From SLID01 sp041667545 (GTDB taxonomy: Bacteria; Omnitrophota; Gorgyraeia; Tantalellales; Tantalellaceae), in assembly GCA_041667545.1 (NCBI GenBank), contig JBAYES010000025.1:1-28452 (forward strand): a stretch of 28,452 nt of DNA. The letters run 5' to 3'. The position numbers and the translations under genes are program-made. Under the pieces are notes generated by a model, which was given only the letters and a program-made list of their open reading frames with translations, did not search any database and was not told where the DNA came from. Shown here in pieces: positions 1 to 7,808 of this stretch (positions within the stretch are counted from its first letter, which is position 1; each line of letters starts with the position of its first letter).

Positions 1-814
1 ATATGACCCTCTCTCTTTTTGTGGGAAGTGTACGGGTCACCATAGTAGCCATTGTCGCGCACCCGAGGCCCAGCACCATAGGTATTACGGCCCTACCGCT
101 CAGCCCGATCTTTTTGAACACACGGTCTATAAGCATAGCAAGTCTCGGCAAATAACCCGAATCCTCAATTATCGAAAAAACAATGAAAAACATCGTAACA
201 ATAGGTAGTATAAGGGCAAGCGCGTACCTTATTCCAAGCGTGATTATCCCGTACTCTCCAACAAAAAGATCCTGTATTGCCGGCCAGGGTATTACCGCCT
301 CGGCGGCGCCGGCGACAAAGGGGGTTACATACCGCTCAAAAACCATTTCTTCCAGGAGATCCACAACGACCCCGGCTCCCAGCTCCCCGACAAATTTGTA
401 CAAACCCCAATACAGCACGGCCAGAAGAATGGGAACACCCGTTATGGGGTTCATGGTTATTCTGCTAAGGCCTTCCCTGAAAGAAAATTTAACCCGGCCG
501 GTATGTTCCTGTACCCTGGAGGCAATAAGTCCGGCTTCCTGCTGCCGCCTCATCGTAATTACATAATCCAAAGGATGGCTGTAATGTTTTTTTACTTCCC
601 CTATAATATCCAGGATCTCAGATGAACTGTCAGCGTCCTTTTGCTTTACAAGACCCGCCATCTCCTCGTCGTCCTGTAAAAGAAGAAGCGCCACAGCTCT
701 TTTAGATAAATTGTACTCCCCCGCAAGAAGGTTCTCTATCCTGTCTACAGCTATTTCCACAGAAAATTCTACCGGGTCGTCATATTTTATTCTGGTTGCC
801 TGTACTTTCGACAT
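1..814 (-). CDS. feoB: FeoB membrane (permease) half, separate gene, 3' end outside window
   Basis: This is the helical and membrane part of the ferrous iron transporter FeoB, which moves Fe2+ across the inner membrane. I translated the minus strand: ATG at 814, 271 codons to the window edge, no stop. The first ~50 residues match the FeoB helical domain that follows the GTPase (EFSVEIAVDRIENLLAGEYN). Then come hydrophobic segments (PITGVPILLAVLYWGLYKFV; YALALILPIVTMFFIVFSII) and the gate region GLGCATMATMVTRTL. Classical FeoB has GxGCNVPA(I/V)(M) here; this copy keeps the Cys but has ATMAT instead of NVPA, a variant type. An in-frame TAG lies three codons upstream of the ATG, so the protein cannot extend into the GTPase. 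AAGGA lies about 10 nt before the start. It overlaps the GTPase gene by 35 bases and is in another frame. The split could be real or an indel; I favour real at moderate confidence. Confidence 0.85.
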   Translation of the reverse strand, partial: MSKVQATRIKYDDPVEFSVEIAVDRIENLLAGEYNLSKRAVALLLLQDDEEMAGLVKQKDADSSSEILDIIGEVKKHYSHPLDYVITMRRQQEAGLIASRVQEHTGRVKFSFREGLSRITMNPITGVPILLAVLYWGLYKFVGELGAGVVVDLLEEMVFERYVTPFVAGAAEAVIPWPAIQDLFVGEYGIITLGIRYALALILPIVTMFFIVFSIIEDSGYLPRLAMLIDRVFKKIGLSGRAVIPMVLGLGCATMATMVTRTLPTKRERVI

Positions 815-1358
815 ACTCTTCTATCCTTCCCTTTAAGACATCCATTCCTTTTGATGTCGTCGCCACTACCGGGATCACCGGTATGCGCAGTTCTTTTTCA
901 AGGGCTTCTGAATTGGTGATCTTGCCTCTTTTTTCGGCCTCGTCCATCATATTTAGAACCAGTATGACTGGAAAAGACGCTTCAATAAGCTGCAGGGTAA
1001 ACCCCAGCATCCTCTCAAGGTTTTTGGCGTCCAAAACATGTATAACAATAACCGGGTCCTCCTCAAGAAGTATGTTCCTCGCGACATGTTCTTCCTCGGT
1101 AATGGGAAGCAGAGAATACATGCCGGGAGTGTCCACCACTTCGAACTTCTCCTCACCTATTTTGGCAAAACCCCTCGACACCTCTACCGTGGTCCCCGGG
1201 TAATTAGAAACAACGGTGTAGGAACCCGTAAGATTATTAAAAATAACGCTTTTCCCCACATTGGGATTGCCCACGATAACTATTTTCCTAAGACTCCCCG
1301 AAACTTCCTTTCTTGTTTGTCGTGAACTATAAAATTTTTTGAATAGATTTTTCCTCAA
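780..1358 (-). CDS. feoB: FeoB GTPase domain as a stand-alone protein
   Basis: 192-residue cytoplasmic G protein that gates Fe2+ uptake through the FeoB membrane part encoded just downstream. All G motifs are visible: G1 GNPNVGKS at 30-37, G2 YPGTT at 53-57, G3 DTPG at 76-79, G4 NMMD at 136-139 and G5 VATTSKG at 165-171. There is a 22-residue basic N-terminal extension. The protein stops right at the end of the G domain (VESTGNQNKI); the helical domain that normally follows is the start of the next gene. The start is TTG at 1358, 4 nt after the regulator stop codon, with AAGGA 3 nt before it. No better in-frame start precedes the G1 loop. No feoA gene is seen in this window. Function is certain at family level; whether the gene is naturally split is less certain. 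Confidence 0.9.
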   Translation of the reverse strand: MRKNLFKKFYSSRQTRKEVSGSLRKIVIVGNPNVGKSVIFNNLTGSYTVVSNYPGTTVEVSRGFAKIGEEKFEVVDTPGMYSLLPITEEEHVARNILLEEDPVIVIHVLDAKNLERMLGFTLQLIEASFPVILVLNMMDEAEKRGKITNSEALEKELRIPVIPVVATTSKGMDVLKGRIEEYVESTGNQNKI

Positions 1359-1362
1359 GTCC

Positions 1363-1860
1363 TTATTTCTCCTTTTCTTTCATTTTTCCCGCCGCGGGTT
1401 TATATGGCCTTTTGCCATGTTCTAAAAAAACCCTGAAACTTTCAAGCCATACAGGTTTTTTCCCGGAGGAAAAAGTATCGGCGAATTCCATAAATTTAGA
1501 CAATCTTTCACTGGTAACGGCGCTTATTACATGCTCAACCCTGCAGGCATCCTGGACCGCCGTATCCCTTTCTACCCCGAGTATTTCCGAAAGGAACCTG
1601 ACAAGCATATCATGGCGCCGTTTTATATTCTGTGACAGCTTCACCCCCGGCGCCGTCAGCATGATGTTCCCGTATTTCTCATGGCGTACTAAACCCTTTC
1701 TCAAAAGCACATTAACAGCGTTATTGACGCTGGGTTTCTTTACCCCCAGCTTGTCGCTTATGCCCTTAACCCGGGCTTTCCCGTCCCGCTCGGAAAGAAC
1801 GTATATAGCCTCGAGATAATCTTCCATGTTGGAAGTCAGTTCCGTTTTATTATTTTTCAT
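1363..1860 (-). CDS. DtxR/MntR-family metal-dependent transcriptional repressor
   Basis: 165-residue regulator, first gene of the feo operon, expected to bind Fe2+ (or Mn2+) and repress the operon. The N-terminal winged helix-turn-helix covers about residues 12-75 (NMEDYLEAIYVLSE; GVKKPSVNNAVNVLLRKGLV). A dimerisation and metal region follows to ~130. Predicted ligands by family alignment are D14, H83 (RRHD), C106, E109 and H110 (CRVEH). D14 is the MntR-type residue at the first position, while C106 is the DtxR/IdeR-type residue where MntR has Glu, so metal choice cannot be read simply. There is no SH3-like third domain; the chain ends in a Lys/Glu-rich tail (KMKEKEK). ATG start at 1860 with weak GGTGA upstream. 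The operator overlapping its own promoter implies autoregulation. Confidence 0.9.
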   Translation of the reverse strand: MKNNKTELTSNMEDYLEAIYVLSERDGKARVKGISDKLGVKKPSVNNAVNVLLRKGLVRHEKYGNIMLTAPGVKLSQNIKRRHDMLVRFLSEILGVERDTAVQDACRVEHVISAVTSERLSKFMEFADTFSSGKKPVWLESFRVFLEHGKRPYKPAAGKMKEKEK

Positions 1861-1891
1861 GCTCTATTCACCGTTTTCACGCGCTCACATA

Positions 1892-1909
1892 TGTTAGTCA
1901 ATTCTAACA
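1892..1909. promoter_or_regulatory. Probable DtxR-family operator
   Basis: An 18-bp inverted repeat, TGTTAGAATTGACTAACA read on the minus strand, has perfect 6-bp arms and a 6-bp centre. The TTAG...CTAA arms resemble the known DtxR consensus half sites. It covers the -10 of the promoter for the regulator gene, where bound repressor would block RNA polymerase. Assignment to this regulator is inference from position and arm sequence. Confidence 0.55.
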
Positions 1910-1928
1910 CTTTTCGGGCAAAAGTCAA
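1901..1928 (-). promoter_or_regulatory. Promoter of the dtxR-feoB operon
   Basis: On the minus strand, TTGACT (1928-1923) is followed by a 16-bp spacer and TAGAAT (1906-1901), a good sigma-70 type promoter. The start codon of the regulator lies about 40 nt downstream of the -10. The -10 hexamer is inside the adjacent inverted repeat. Confidence 0.65.
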
Positions 1929-1990
1929 GGCTATAGTAATGGGTGTTATAGTAATTGGTTGCTCTTCCCCCTCCCTGTATTCCAAGAACT

Positions 1991-2073
1991 ATGGTTCTGC
2001 AAAATAGCTCGTCCACGTCATTGCGAGGGAGCAAAGCGACCGAAGCAACCTTATAACTTATTGTATTTATCGA
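1991..2073. repeat. Truncated copy (A) of the 213-bp palindromic element
   Basis: This matches the left half of the two complete copies at 7809-8023 and 24134-24346. It has the terminal GGTTCTGCAAAATAG, then CGTCATTGCGAGGGAGCAAA (2015-2034), the GCGACCGAAGCAACC segment and the AT-rich TATAACTTATT centre. The right half with the inverted end is absent; the six-unit tandem array begins in its place. It lies between the feo operon promoter and the end of the TolC-like gene. No protein is encoded here. Confidence 0.75.
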
Positions 2074-2350
2074 GATTGCTTCACCCGCCTTCGGCGGGTT
2101 CGCAACGACGTCGGAGGGAGATTGCTTCGCCCGCCTTCGGCGGGTTCGCAACGACGTCGGAGGGAGATTGCTTCGCCCGCCTTCGGCGGGTTCGCAACGA
2201 CGGGCGGTGGAAGATTGCTTCACCCGCCTTCGGCGGGTTCGCAACGACGTCGGAGGGAGATTGCTTCGCCCGCCTTCGGCGGGTTCGCAACGACGTCGGG
2301 GGGAGATTGCTTCGCCCGCCTTCGGCGGGTTCGCAACGACGGGCGGTGGA
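2074..2350. repeat. Six tandem 46-47 bp hairpin units
   Basis: Units start at 2074, 2120, 2166, 2213, 2259 and 2305. Each begins GATTGCTTC, contains a perfect CCCGCC-TTC-GGCGGG hairpin, continues GTTCGCAACGAC and ends in one of two linkers: GTCGGAGGGA (units 1, 2, 4 and, with one change, 5) or GGGCGGTGGA (units 3 and 6). The order of linkers suggests a three-unit block that was itself duplicated. There are no spacers, so it is not a CRISPR array. Reading frames through it are low-complexity by-products. It lies 62 bp beyond the stop codon of the TolC-like gene, so readthrough transcripts would end in a run of hairpins. Confidence 0.9.
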
Positions 2351-2412
2351 CCGCGGAGTTACTGCGGAAGACTGAAATGTTACGTAATAGCGCGCGTTGT
2401 CGTCATGTATTT

Positions 2413-3816
2413 TTAAAGATCCGGAGTTTCTCTGACCAGCTGGTCGGTTATGGTGAGCCACTGGATAATGAGCTTCTTCAGACGTATGTTGTTCTGTATA
2501 AGGCGGAACCTGTTAACGTCAAGACGGTTAACTTCGTCTATTAGGTTATTGAGAACCACCCTGCCGTATGAATAATTTTTCTTGTCATCATGGACGATCT
2601 CCTCGGATACTCTTATTTTTTCCTCTGAAATCCGTATAAGCTTCTTTTGTTTCACTATCTCCTCATATATATTCCTGAGTTCCGTGTATATGCGCGTATG
2701 TGTATTGATCCTGTCGAGCGAGCTTATCCTGTGGTCTACTTTGGTTGTCTCAAGCCGCGCTCTTTCCACCTGGGACGGAAAAGGATACTCAAAAGATAAC
2801 CCGGCGTAAACACGTTTATCGTCTTTCTCGAGATAACGATCGGCCCCCTTTATCCTGTATTCGGCGAAAAGATCAATAGACGGCAAAAGCGCGTCGGCGT
2901 CTTTATCCACCTCAAGAGCGCTTTTTTCTTCAAGCATGTCGAGGATAAGTGATGTCCTTCCTTCCTTTCGGAACTTTTCATAGTCCTTTTGAAGATCTAT
3001 TTCGACACCGTCGAACTGGTCGCTTCCTCTCGGAATAAAACTCCCGGGAATATCGTAACCGATGCTTTTTCTGAGAAGATTCTCATATTCAACAACACTT
3101 TTACGAGCCTCTATGAGAGTTTCTTCTTTAAGAAGTACCTGGTGAAGCACTTTGTTGACATCCACCGGAAGAGCTATGCTTTTCTTTGCCCTTTCCCTTA
3201 CGTTTTCAATCATCTTTACGCTCTCATTATAAGAATTTTCCGCGGTTTTAAGATTTTCGTAAGCTTCGTTCCAATCGTAGTACACGTTTATTATGACCGA
3301 GAGGTAACTTTCATAGGCCTCGACTATCTGATACCTGGCTATATCCATCTCCATTCCCACTATTTTGTCCAAAAGACGGGTAGTTCTCCCGAAAGCGTTC
3401 CGGGCAACAGGCTGAGAAATATACGCGTAAAATTCGCCGTCCACGTCCCCGGCTTCAGGACCACTCATTAGAGAAGCGTATCCGGCCTCTATTTCCGTTC
3501 CGGTATACGGGAACAGTTTTGAAAGTGAAAATTCATATTCCGGATTACCCTTGTCCGGGCGGAGGAACGCGGCATAGCTATTTTTGACCGATAGCACTAT
3601 ATCGTCGGCAGGAAGTTTTAATTTCTTCAGGTAGTTCAGTTTCAAATTCTCAACAAGTATTTCCTCAAAAACCCTGTCACTACCACAGCTCATCTGGATG
3701 AATTCATCCAGAGAAAGCTCCCTTGCCTCGATATCGACAGGATCGCCGTATGAGCGGCCTGCCGCAAAGAAAATAACCGAGAATAACATTGCTGACATAA
3801 GTACGCGCTTTTTCAT
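2413..3816 (-). CDS. TolC-family outer-membrane channel protein
   Basis: 467-residue protein expected to form the outer-membrane/periplasmic tunnel used by the RND pump encoded immediately upstream. Residues 1-24 form a signal peptide (KKR, then a hydrophobic core, then RSYG). The mature part is rich in long amphipathic helices with alternating predicted strands, as in outer membrane efflux proteins. Examples are segments around 100-135 (YEFSLSKLFPYTGTEIEAGY), 320-365 (LFAEYRIKGADRYLEKDDKR; GLSFEYPFPSQ) and the C-terminal helices (LVRETPDL end). Sequence is divergent from E. coli TolC, so the substrate is unknown. ATG at 3816, 88 bp after the RND stop, with only a weak ribosome site (GTGATG). 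A hairpin lies in that gap. It is probably the last gene of a protease-RND-TolC transcription unit. Confidence 0.75.
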   Translation of the reverse strand: MKKRVLMSAMLFSVIFFAAGRSYGDPVDIEARELSLDEFIQMSCGSDRVFEEILVENLKLNYLKKLKLPADDIVLSVKNSYAAFLRPDKGNPEYEFSLSKLFPYTGTEIEAGYASLMSGPEAGDVDGEFYAYISQPVARNAFGRTTRLLDKIVGMEMDIARYQIVEAYESYLSVIINVYYDWNEAYENLKTAENSYNESVKMIENVRERAKKSIALPVDVNKVLHQVLLKEETLIEARKSVVEYENLLRKSIGYDIPGSFIPRGSDQFDGVEIDLQKDYEKFRKEGRTSLILDMLEEKSALEVDKDADALLPSIDLFAEYRIKGADRYLEKDDKRVYAGLSFEYPFPSQVERARLETTKVDHRISSLDRINTHTRIYTELRNIYEEIVKQKKLIRISEEKIRVSEEIVHDDKKNYSYGRVVLNNLIDEVNRLDVNRFRLIQNNIRLKKLIIQWLTITDQLVRETPDL

Positions 3817-3848
3817 ATGATCATCACTATATTTTTGTTTTCACGGCC

Positions 3849-3882
3849 GGACAGCGGGGAGGGCATACGCTGCGCGCTGTCC
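3849..3882. other. Intergenic hairpin between RND and TolC-like genes
   Basis: Arms GGACAGCG (3849-3856) and CGCTGTCC (3875-3882) are perfectly complementary and enclose an 18-nt loop containing GGGGAGGG. The flanks add G/C tracts on both sides. No T-run follows on the minus strand, so it is more likely an RNA-processing, stability or attenuation structure than a full terminator. Confidence 0.4.
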
Positions 3883-3904
3883 TCCCCCCCCTCACTCTTC
3901 GCCC

Positions 3905-6900
3905 TTACCCCATCCTGACTTTCGCGCCCCTGTAAAAACTATACATGCACGGCACTATGACAAGCGTTACCAATGTCCCGAAAAGCAGACCCCAGGAAAG
4001 CGCAAGCATCATCTGGGCAAGCATGGGATCGTACCCTGCCCAGCCATAAGCTGTGGGAATAATGGCCGCTACTGTAGTTATTGTTGTAAGCATTACCGCG
4101 CGCAGCCTGGTCTTAGCTATCGCCGCTATCTGGACATCTTTTTCCTCCGGGGACCTGGAAATATCATAGGAGATATCCAGCTTGGACAGCATTATTATAC
4201 TGTCGTTAACAACGACCCCGGCCAGGCCCAAAGCTCCTATAACCGCGAAAAAACCGTACATACTTATTCCATGCGCCCAAAAAGCCAGTATTATCCCCAT
4301 TACCCCGAAAGGTATGGCCGCCATTATGAGAACGGGTTTAGAAAGAGAATCGAAAAGAAGCGCGAGTATTATGTAGATAAGAATACCCGCTACCAATATA
4401 GCAAGCGCGAAGTCTCCTCCGGATTCCCTCGTGTCTTTGACCTCCCCCCTGAACTCTATTACGGATGTGGGATACTTATCGCTGAATCCCGGAAAAACCT
4501 TTTCCTCGAAATACTCCGCTATTTCAAGCGGCGTTTTTTTTGAACCGCGTTTGATATCGGCGTAAACTAGAGTACTTCGCTTAAGTCCGTCCCTTATTAT
4601 CGAATCCGGTATTTCCATTTCCTCTGTTTTTACGAGGTCTCTTAGCGGTACCAGATATTGTCCGCGGTTCTCTATGGGTATATCGAATATTTTGTTTATA
4701 TCGTCTTTTGCCCGGGTAACTATAGTGAGGCGAGTATAAACCGTCTCGTCTATTCCCCTGAATTCGTATAGAATGGTCCCCTCAAGAGACGCGCGGAGAG
4801 TTCTGGCTATGTCCGAGGGATTTATGGCAAGACGCCTTATAATGTCTCTGTTAAGCGTAAGCCGATACTCAGGGGTATAAATCGGGCGGTCTATCTCCAC
4901 ATTATCCAGGGGAGAATAGTTCCTCATCTCTCCGGCCAGTTCCTCCGCTATCTGGTACCTTTTAACATTATCGTTCTCTTTTATCATTATCTCTATGGGG
5001 CTCGAGCTGTCCTGTCCATGCCAGGTCTTGCTGATGCGAAGTTTGCTTATTCCCGGCATGCCGCTTATTTTTTCCGTCCACTCCGAGACAAACTCATCCG
5101 CCGATCTTTTCCTTTCTTCTTTTGGAGTTATCTCTATTCTCATCCGGAAACTGTTTTCTTTGGCCACAGAACCGCGGCGCGTCTGCGCCAGCTGATTCCT
5201 TAGCCCAACAACCCCGTCCCCCCTATAAGACATGATCAAGTCCTCTATGGGTTGTATCATGCGGGCCGTATTGTATTTTGTGGTTCCGGGAGGGGTTTCT
5301 CCCGAAAGACTTATTTGCCTTGTTTCTTCATCCGGGAACATTACAAACTTCATTTTGACGGCGGCTATATAGAACGATATCACGGCCGCCGCGACAAACA
5401 CCGCCGATACGAAAACCTTATATTTCAAGAGTCTCGTAACTAAATATTCGTAGCCATTCTCCATTCTCTTTAACCAGACCTTACCGGCAGGCCTACTTGC
5501 CTCTTCCCCCGGCTCTTCCGTCAGTCCCCGAGAAGAGGACATTTTTTGACGCGGCCTTTTAATCCATCCGTCATTGCCCGGCGATATCGTCATATGTCCG
5601 GGAAGTATGAAAAGAGCCTCAAAAAGACTGCCGCCAAGCATCAAGAAAACTACTGCCGGTATGAACTTGACCATGGCCCCAAACCTTCCCGAGAAGAAAA
5701 AAAGCGGCACAAAAGCCACACATGTCGTGAGAATACTAGCCACTATAGGCAGAAAAACAAAAGAAACTCCCTTGACCGCCGCCTCTTCCTTTTCCATTCC
5801 GTCCGAACGAAGCCGGCTGATGTTTTCAGCCACCACTATGGCGTCATCGACCACCATGCCCATAACTATTATTATCGCCGCAAGGGTTATATTGTTCACA
5901 GAATACCCGATAAGGAATCCCGCAAGAATTGTAAAGCAGAAAGTGAAAGGTATTCCCATTGCAACCCATGTTCCAGCTCTTAGATCCAGAAAAATGAAAA
6001 GAATAATAAGTACCAGGATAAACCCCATAAGGCCGTTTAGCCCGATGAGTTTCAGCCTGTTCTTTACATCAAAAGACTCGTCATCCAGAAGAACAACTTC
6101 TATGTCCGTTCCCTTGAGAGCCTGCCTTCTGAAATCTAAAACTGCCTTTTCTATGGCACCGGCGGACTCAACTATCCCGTAACGGGTATTTTTCGCGACA
6201 TTAAGAAAGACGCCTTCATGCCCGTTTATCTTAAGCACAGATTTGGTCTTTTCATACCCCTTCTCCACCTCAGCGAGATCTGAAACCCTTATTATCTGAC
6301 CCTCAAAACCTCCCTGGACGCTCATGTCCTTTATTTTTTCGACCGTATCAAGCTCTCCGGCCAGAGTCACCTTGGGTTCATTGATATTCTCGATGTTTCC
6401 TGCAGGCTGTCTTACGTTGCCGTCAGAGACTTCTCTCATAACCGTATTAAAAGGAACGTTGTATTCTATGAGTTTTTCCGGGAAAATGTTTATATGTATC
6501 TCGTTCTTAAGGTATCCCGAGCGGTCTACCCTGCTGACTTCAGGAAGAGCCATAAGACGGTCTTCAAGGGCAAGCGCATATTTCTGGAGCATCTCTCGGG
6601 AAGGCACATCGAGAATGGTCTTCTCACGAAATATAAGACCGACGTCTATTATCGCTTTTCTTGATGTTTTAAATACCCTTATGTTAGGCTGGTCTATTAT
6701 CTCGGCGGGAAGCCTGACATCAATAACTTCTCCCCGTATTTCGTTTATTACGGATTCCTTGTCGGGGTGGAATTTCTCTATCTCTACGGTTACAGAGGAA
6801 GTTCCCGCTCCGGTAGAGCTATAGACCCTGTAAACGCCGTCCAGGCTCCTTACCGCTTCTTCAATGGGCTCCGTGACGTAATACTCCACGTCTTCAGCAG

Positions 6901-7069
6901 ATGCCCCGGGGTAATTAACGCTGATCCGTACCGTATCGAATGTTATATCCGGGAGTTCTTCTTTGGGGATATTCACCCAGGCGAGTATTCCGCCTGTAAA
7001 GACCGTAACGAAAATGAGATTGGTAAGGAGATGCCGTCGTAAGAAAAACCGGACTATTTTTTCTATCAT
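3905..7069 (-). CDS. RND-family (AcrB/HAE1-like) inner-membrane efflux transporter
   Basis: 1054-residue proton-driven transporter, the full length expected for the family. The N-terminal helix carries basic residues and FVTVFTGGILAWVNIP, followed by the conserved YPGASAEDVE (53-62). Then come a periplasmic porter region, a second helix bundle with the TM4 motif GMVVDDAIVVAENI whose D408-D409 match the AcrB proton-relay pair, a second periplasmic region and a C-terminal bundle with GALGLAGVVVNDSIIMLSKL (the TM10 position). The AcrB TM10 Lys is replaced by Asn-Asp here, as in other heavy-metal or lipid-type relatives. ATG at 7069 with AAAAGG in front. It follows the M50-like gene by 28 bp and precedes the TolC-like gene. 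No membrane-fusion (adaptor) gene is present in this set. Substrate is unknown. Confidence 0.92.
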   Translation of the reverse strand: MIEKIVRFFLRRHLLTNLIFVTVFTGGILAWVNIPKEELPDITFDTVRISVNYPGASAEDVEYYVTEPIEEAVRSLDGVYRVYSSTGAGTSSVTVEIEKFHPDKESVINEIRGEVIDVRLPAEIIDQPNIRVFKTSRKAIIDVGLIFREKTILDVPSREMLQKYALALEDRLMALPEVSRVDRSGYLKNEIHINIFPEKLIEYNVPFNTVMREVSDGNVRQPAGNIENINEPKVTLAGELDTVEKIKDMSVQGGFEGQIIRVSDLAEVEKGYEKTKSVLKINGHEGVFLNVAKNTRYGIVESAGAIEKAVLDFRRQALKGTDIEVVLLDDESFDVKNRLKLIGLNGLMGFILVLIILFIFLDLRAGTWVAMGIPFTFCFTILAGFLIGYSVNNITLAAIIIVMGMVVDDAIVVAENISRLRSDGMEKEEAAVKGVSFVFLPIVASILTTCVAFVPLFFFSGRFGAMVKFIPAVVFLMLGGSLFEALFILPGHMTISPGNDGWIKRPRQKMSSSRGLTEEPGEEASRPAGKVWLKRMENGYEYLVTRLLKYKVFVSAVFVAAAVISFYIAAVKMKFVMFPDEETRQISLSGETPPGTTKYNTARMIQPIEDLIMSYRGDGVVGLRNQLAQTRRGSVAKENSFRMRIEITPKEERKRSADEFVSEWTEKISGMPGISKLRISKTWHGQDSSSPIEIMIKENDNVKRYQIAEELAGEMRNYSPLDNVEIDRPIYTPEYRLTLNRDIIRRLAINPSDIARTLRASLEGTILYEFRGIDETVYTRLTIVTRAKDDINKIFDIPIENRGQYLVPLRDLVKTEEMEIPDSIIRDGLKRSTLVYADIKRGSKKTPLEIAEYFEEKVFPGFSDKYPTSVIEFRGEVKDTRESGGDFALAILVAGILIYIILALLFDSLSKPVLIMAAIPFGVMGIILAFWAHGISMYGFFAVIGALGLAGVVVNDSIIMLSKLDISYDISRSPEEKDVQIAAIAKTRLRAVMLTTITTVAAIIPTAYGWAGYDPMLAQMMLALSWGLLFGTLVTLVIVPCMYSFYRGAKVRMG

Positions 7070-7097
7070 TATGCCTTTTCTTCTCCGAGTATCGGCG

Positions 7098-7781
7098 TTA
7101 TCTCGGGAATTTATCTATGGCCGACAATACACTCAAATACGCGAGACGGTAATATTCAACGGAATTAGCGTATGAGTTCCTGATAAAATCAACAAAAGAT
7201 ATCCTGAAAAGAGGAGAAAAAACCGCCATTACAACAACCAGGTTACTTATAAAAATAATAACAAGAGAAAACAAGAGTCCCGACTTCGCTATATCGGACT
7301 GCTGCATCTTCATAACTTCCGCCGTCATGACAAAATGGAAAGCCAGTGTCACTCCAATAAGAAAGATGAAGATTATGGACATATTGGGCATAGTCTTATC
7401 CATGGCTTTCATTAACGTATAGATCACGCCCAGAAGGATCGTATATATCGGCACAAAATAGGGGCTGAGCTCTATGAAGAAATTAGTTTTTGAGGTTACA
7501 ACATTCCCTCCGGAAGGCGTAACATTGAAAGACACCACCTGTCCGCCGCAAAGCCACGTGGCCAGAACATGTACACACTCATGTCCGAGTACATATAAGT
7601 AAACCGGCCTTATTATGAGAAGGTGAAAAAGAAGATATGATAGTACTCCCCTTTCCAGGATCCTGAGCATACCGCTGAAGACACTTATATCCGATATGGC
7701 CACATGGAAAGCTTTTGCCGTTCCCATGACCACAGGTATCATGGCCAGGCCCAGAACCGTCTTAAAAAATTTAGCCAGCAA
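7098..7781 (-). CDS. M50-like intramembrane zinc metalloprotease (putative)
   Basis: 227-residue, highly hydrophobic protein with about six membrane segments. HECVH lies at the end of a membrane helix (residues 67-71) and is followed by WLCGGQVVSFNVTPSGGNVV, which recalls the HExxH and glycine-rich strand of site-2-protease (M50) enzymes. The usual NxxPxxDG motif is not seen; a later AEVMKMQQSDIAKSG segment offers an Asp that might be the third metal ligand. I chose TTG at 7781 because GGGAGG sits 6 nt before it; longer readings start inside repeat element B. It is 28 bp upstream of the RND gene and probably co-transcribed, which suggests a role in envelope function, but no substrate can be named. 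It could also be a non-proteolytic relative. Confidence 0.65.
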   Translation of the reverse strand: MLAKFFKTVLGLAMIPVVMGTAKAFHVAISDISVFSGMLRILERGVLSYLLFHLLIIRPVYLYVLGHECVHVLATWLCGGQVVSFNVTPSGGNVVTSKTNFFIELSPYFVPIYTILLGVIYTLMKAMDKTMPNMSIIFIFLIGVTLAFHFVMTAEVMKMQQSDIAKSGLLFSLVIIFISNLVVVMAVFSPLFRISFVDFIRNSYANSVEYYRLAYLSVLSAIDKFPR

Positions 7782-7808
7782 ATCATTCCTCCCAATTTTC
7801 AAACTCTT

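Noticed and set aside
2074..2350. Possible CRISPR array
   Set aside because: Units are contiguous with near-identical content and no unique spacers; each unit is a hairpin with one of two linkers.
1894..2544. Several reading frames of 80-140 codons on both strands across the hairpin array
   Set aside because: They are products of the 46-47 bp GC-rich tandem repeat, which has no stop codons in some frames; the translations are low-complexity repeats without ribosome sites.
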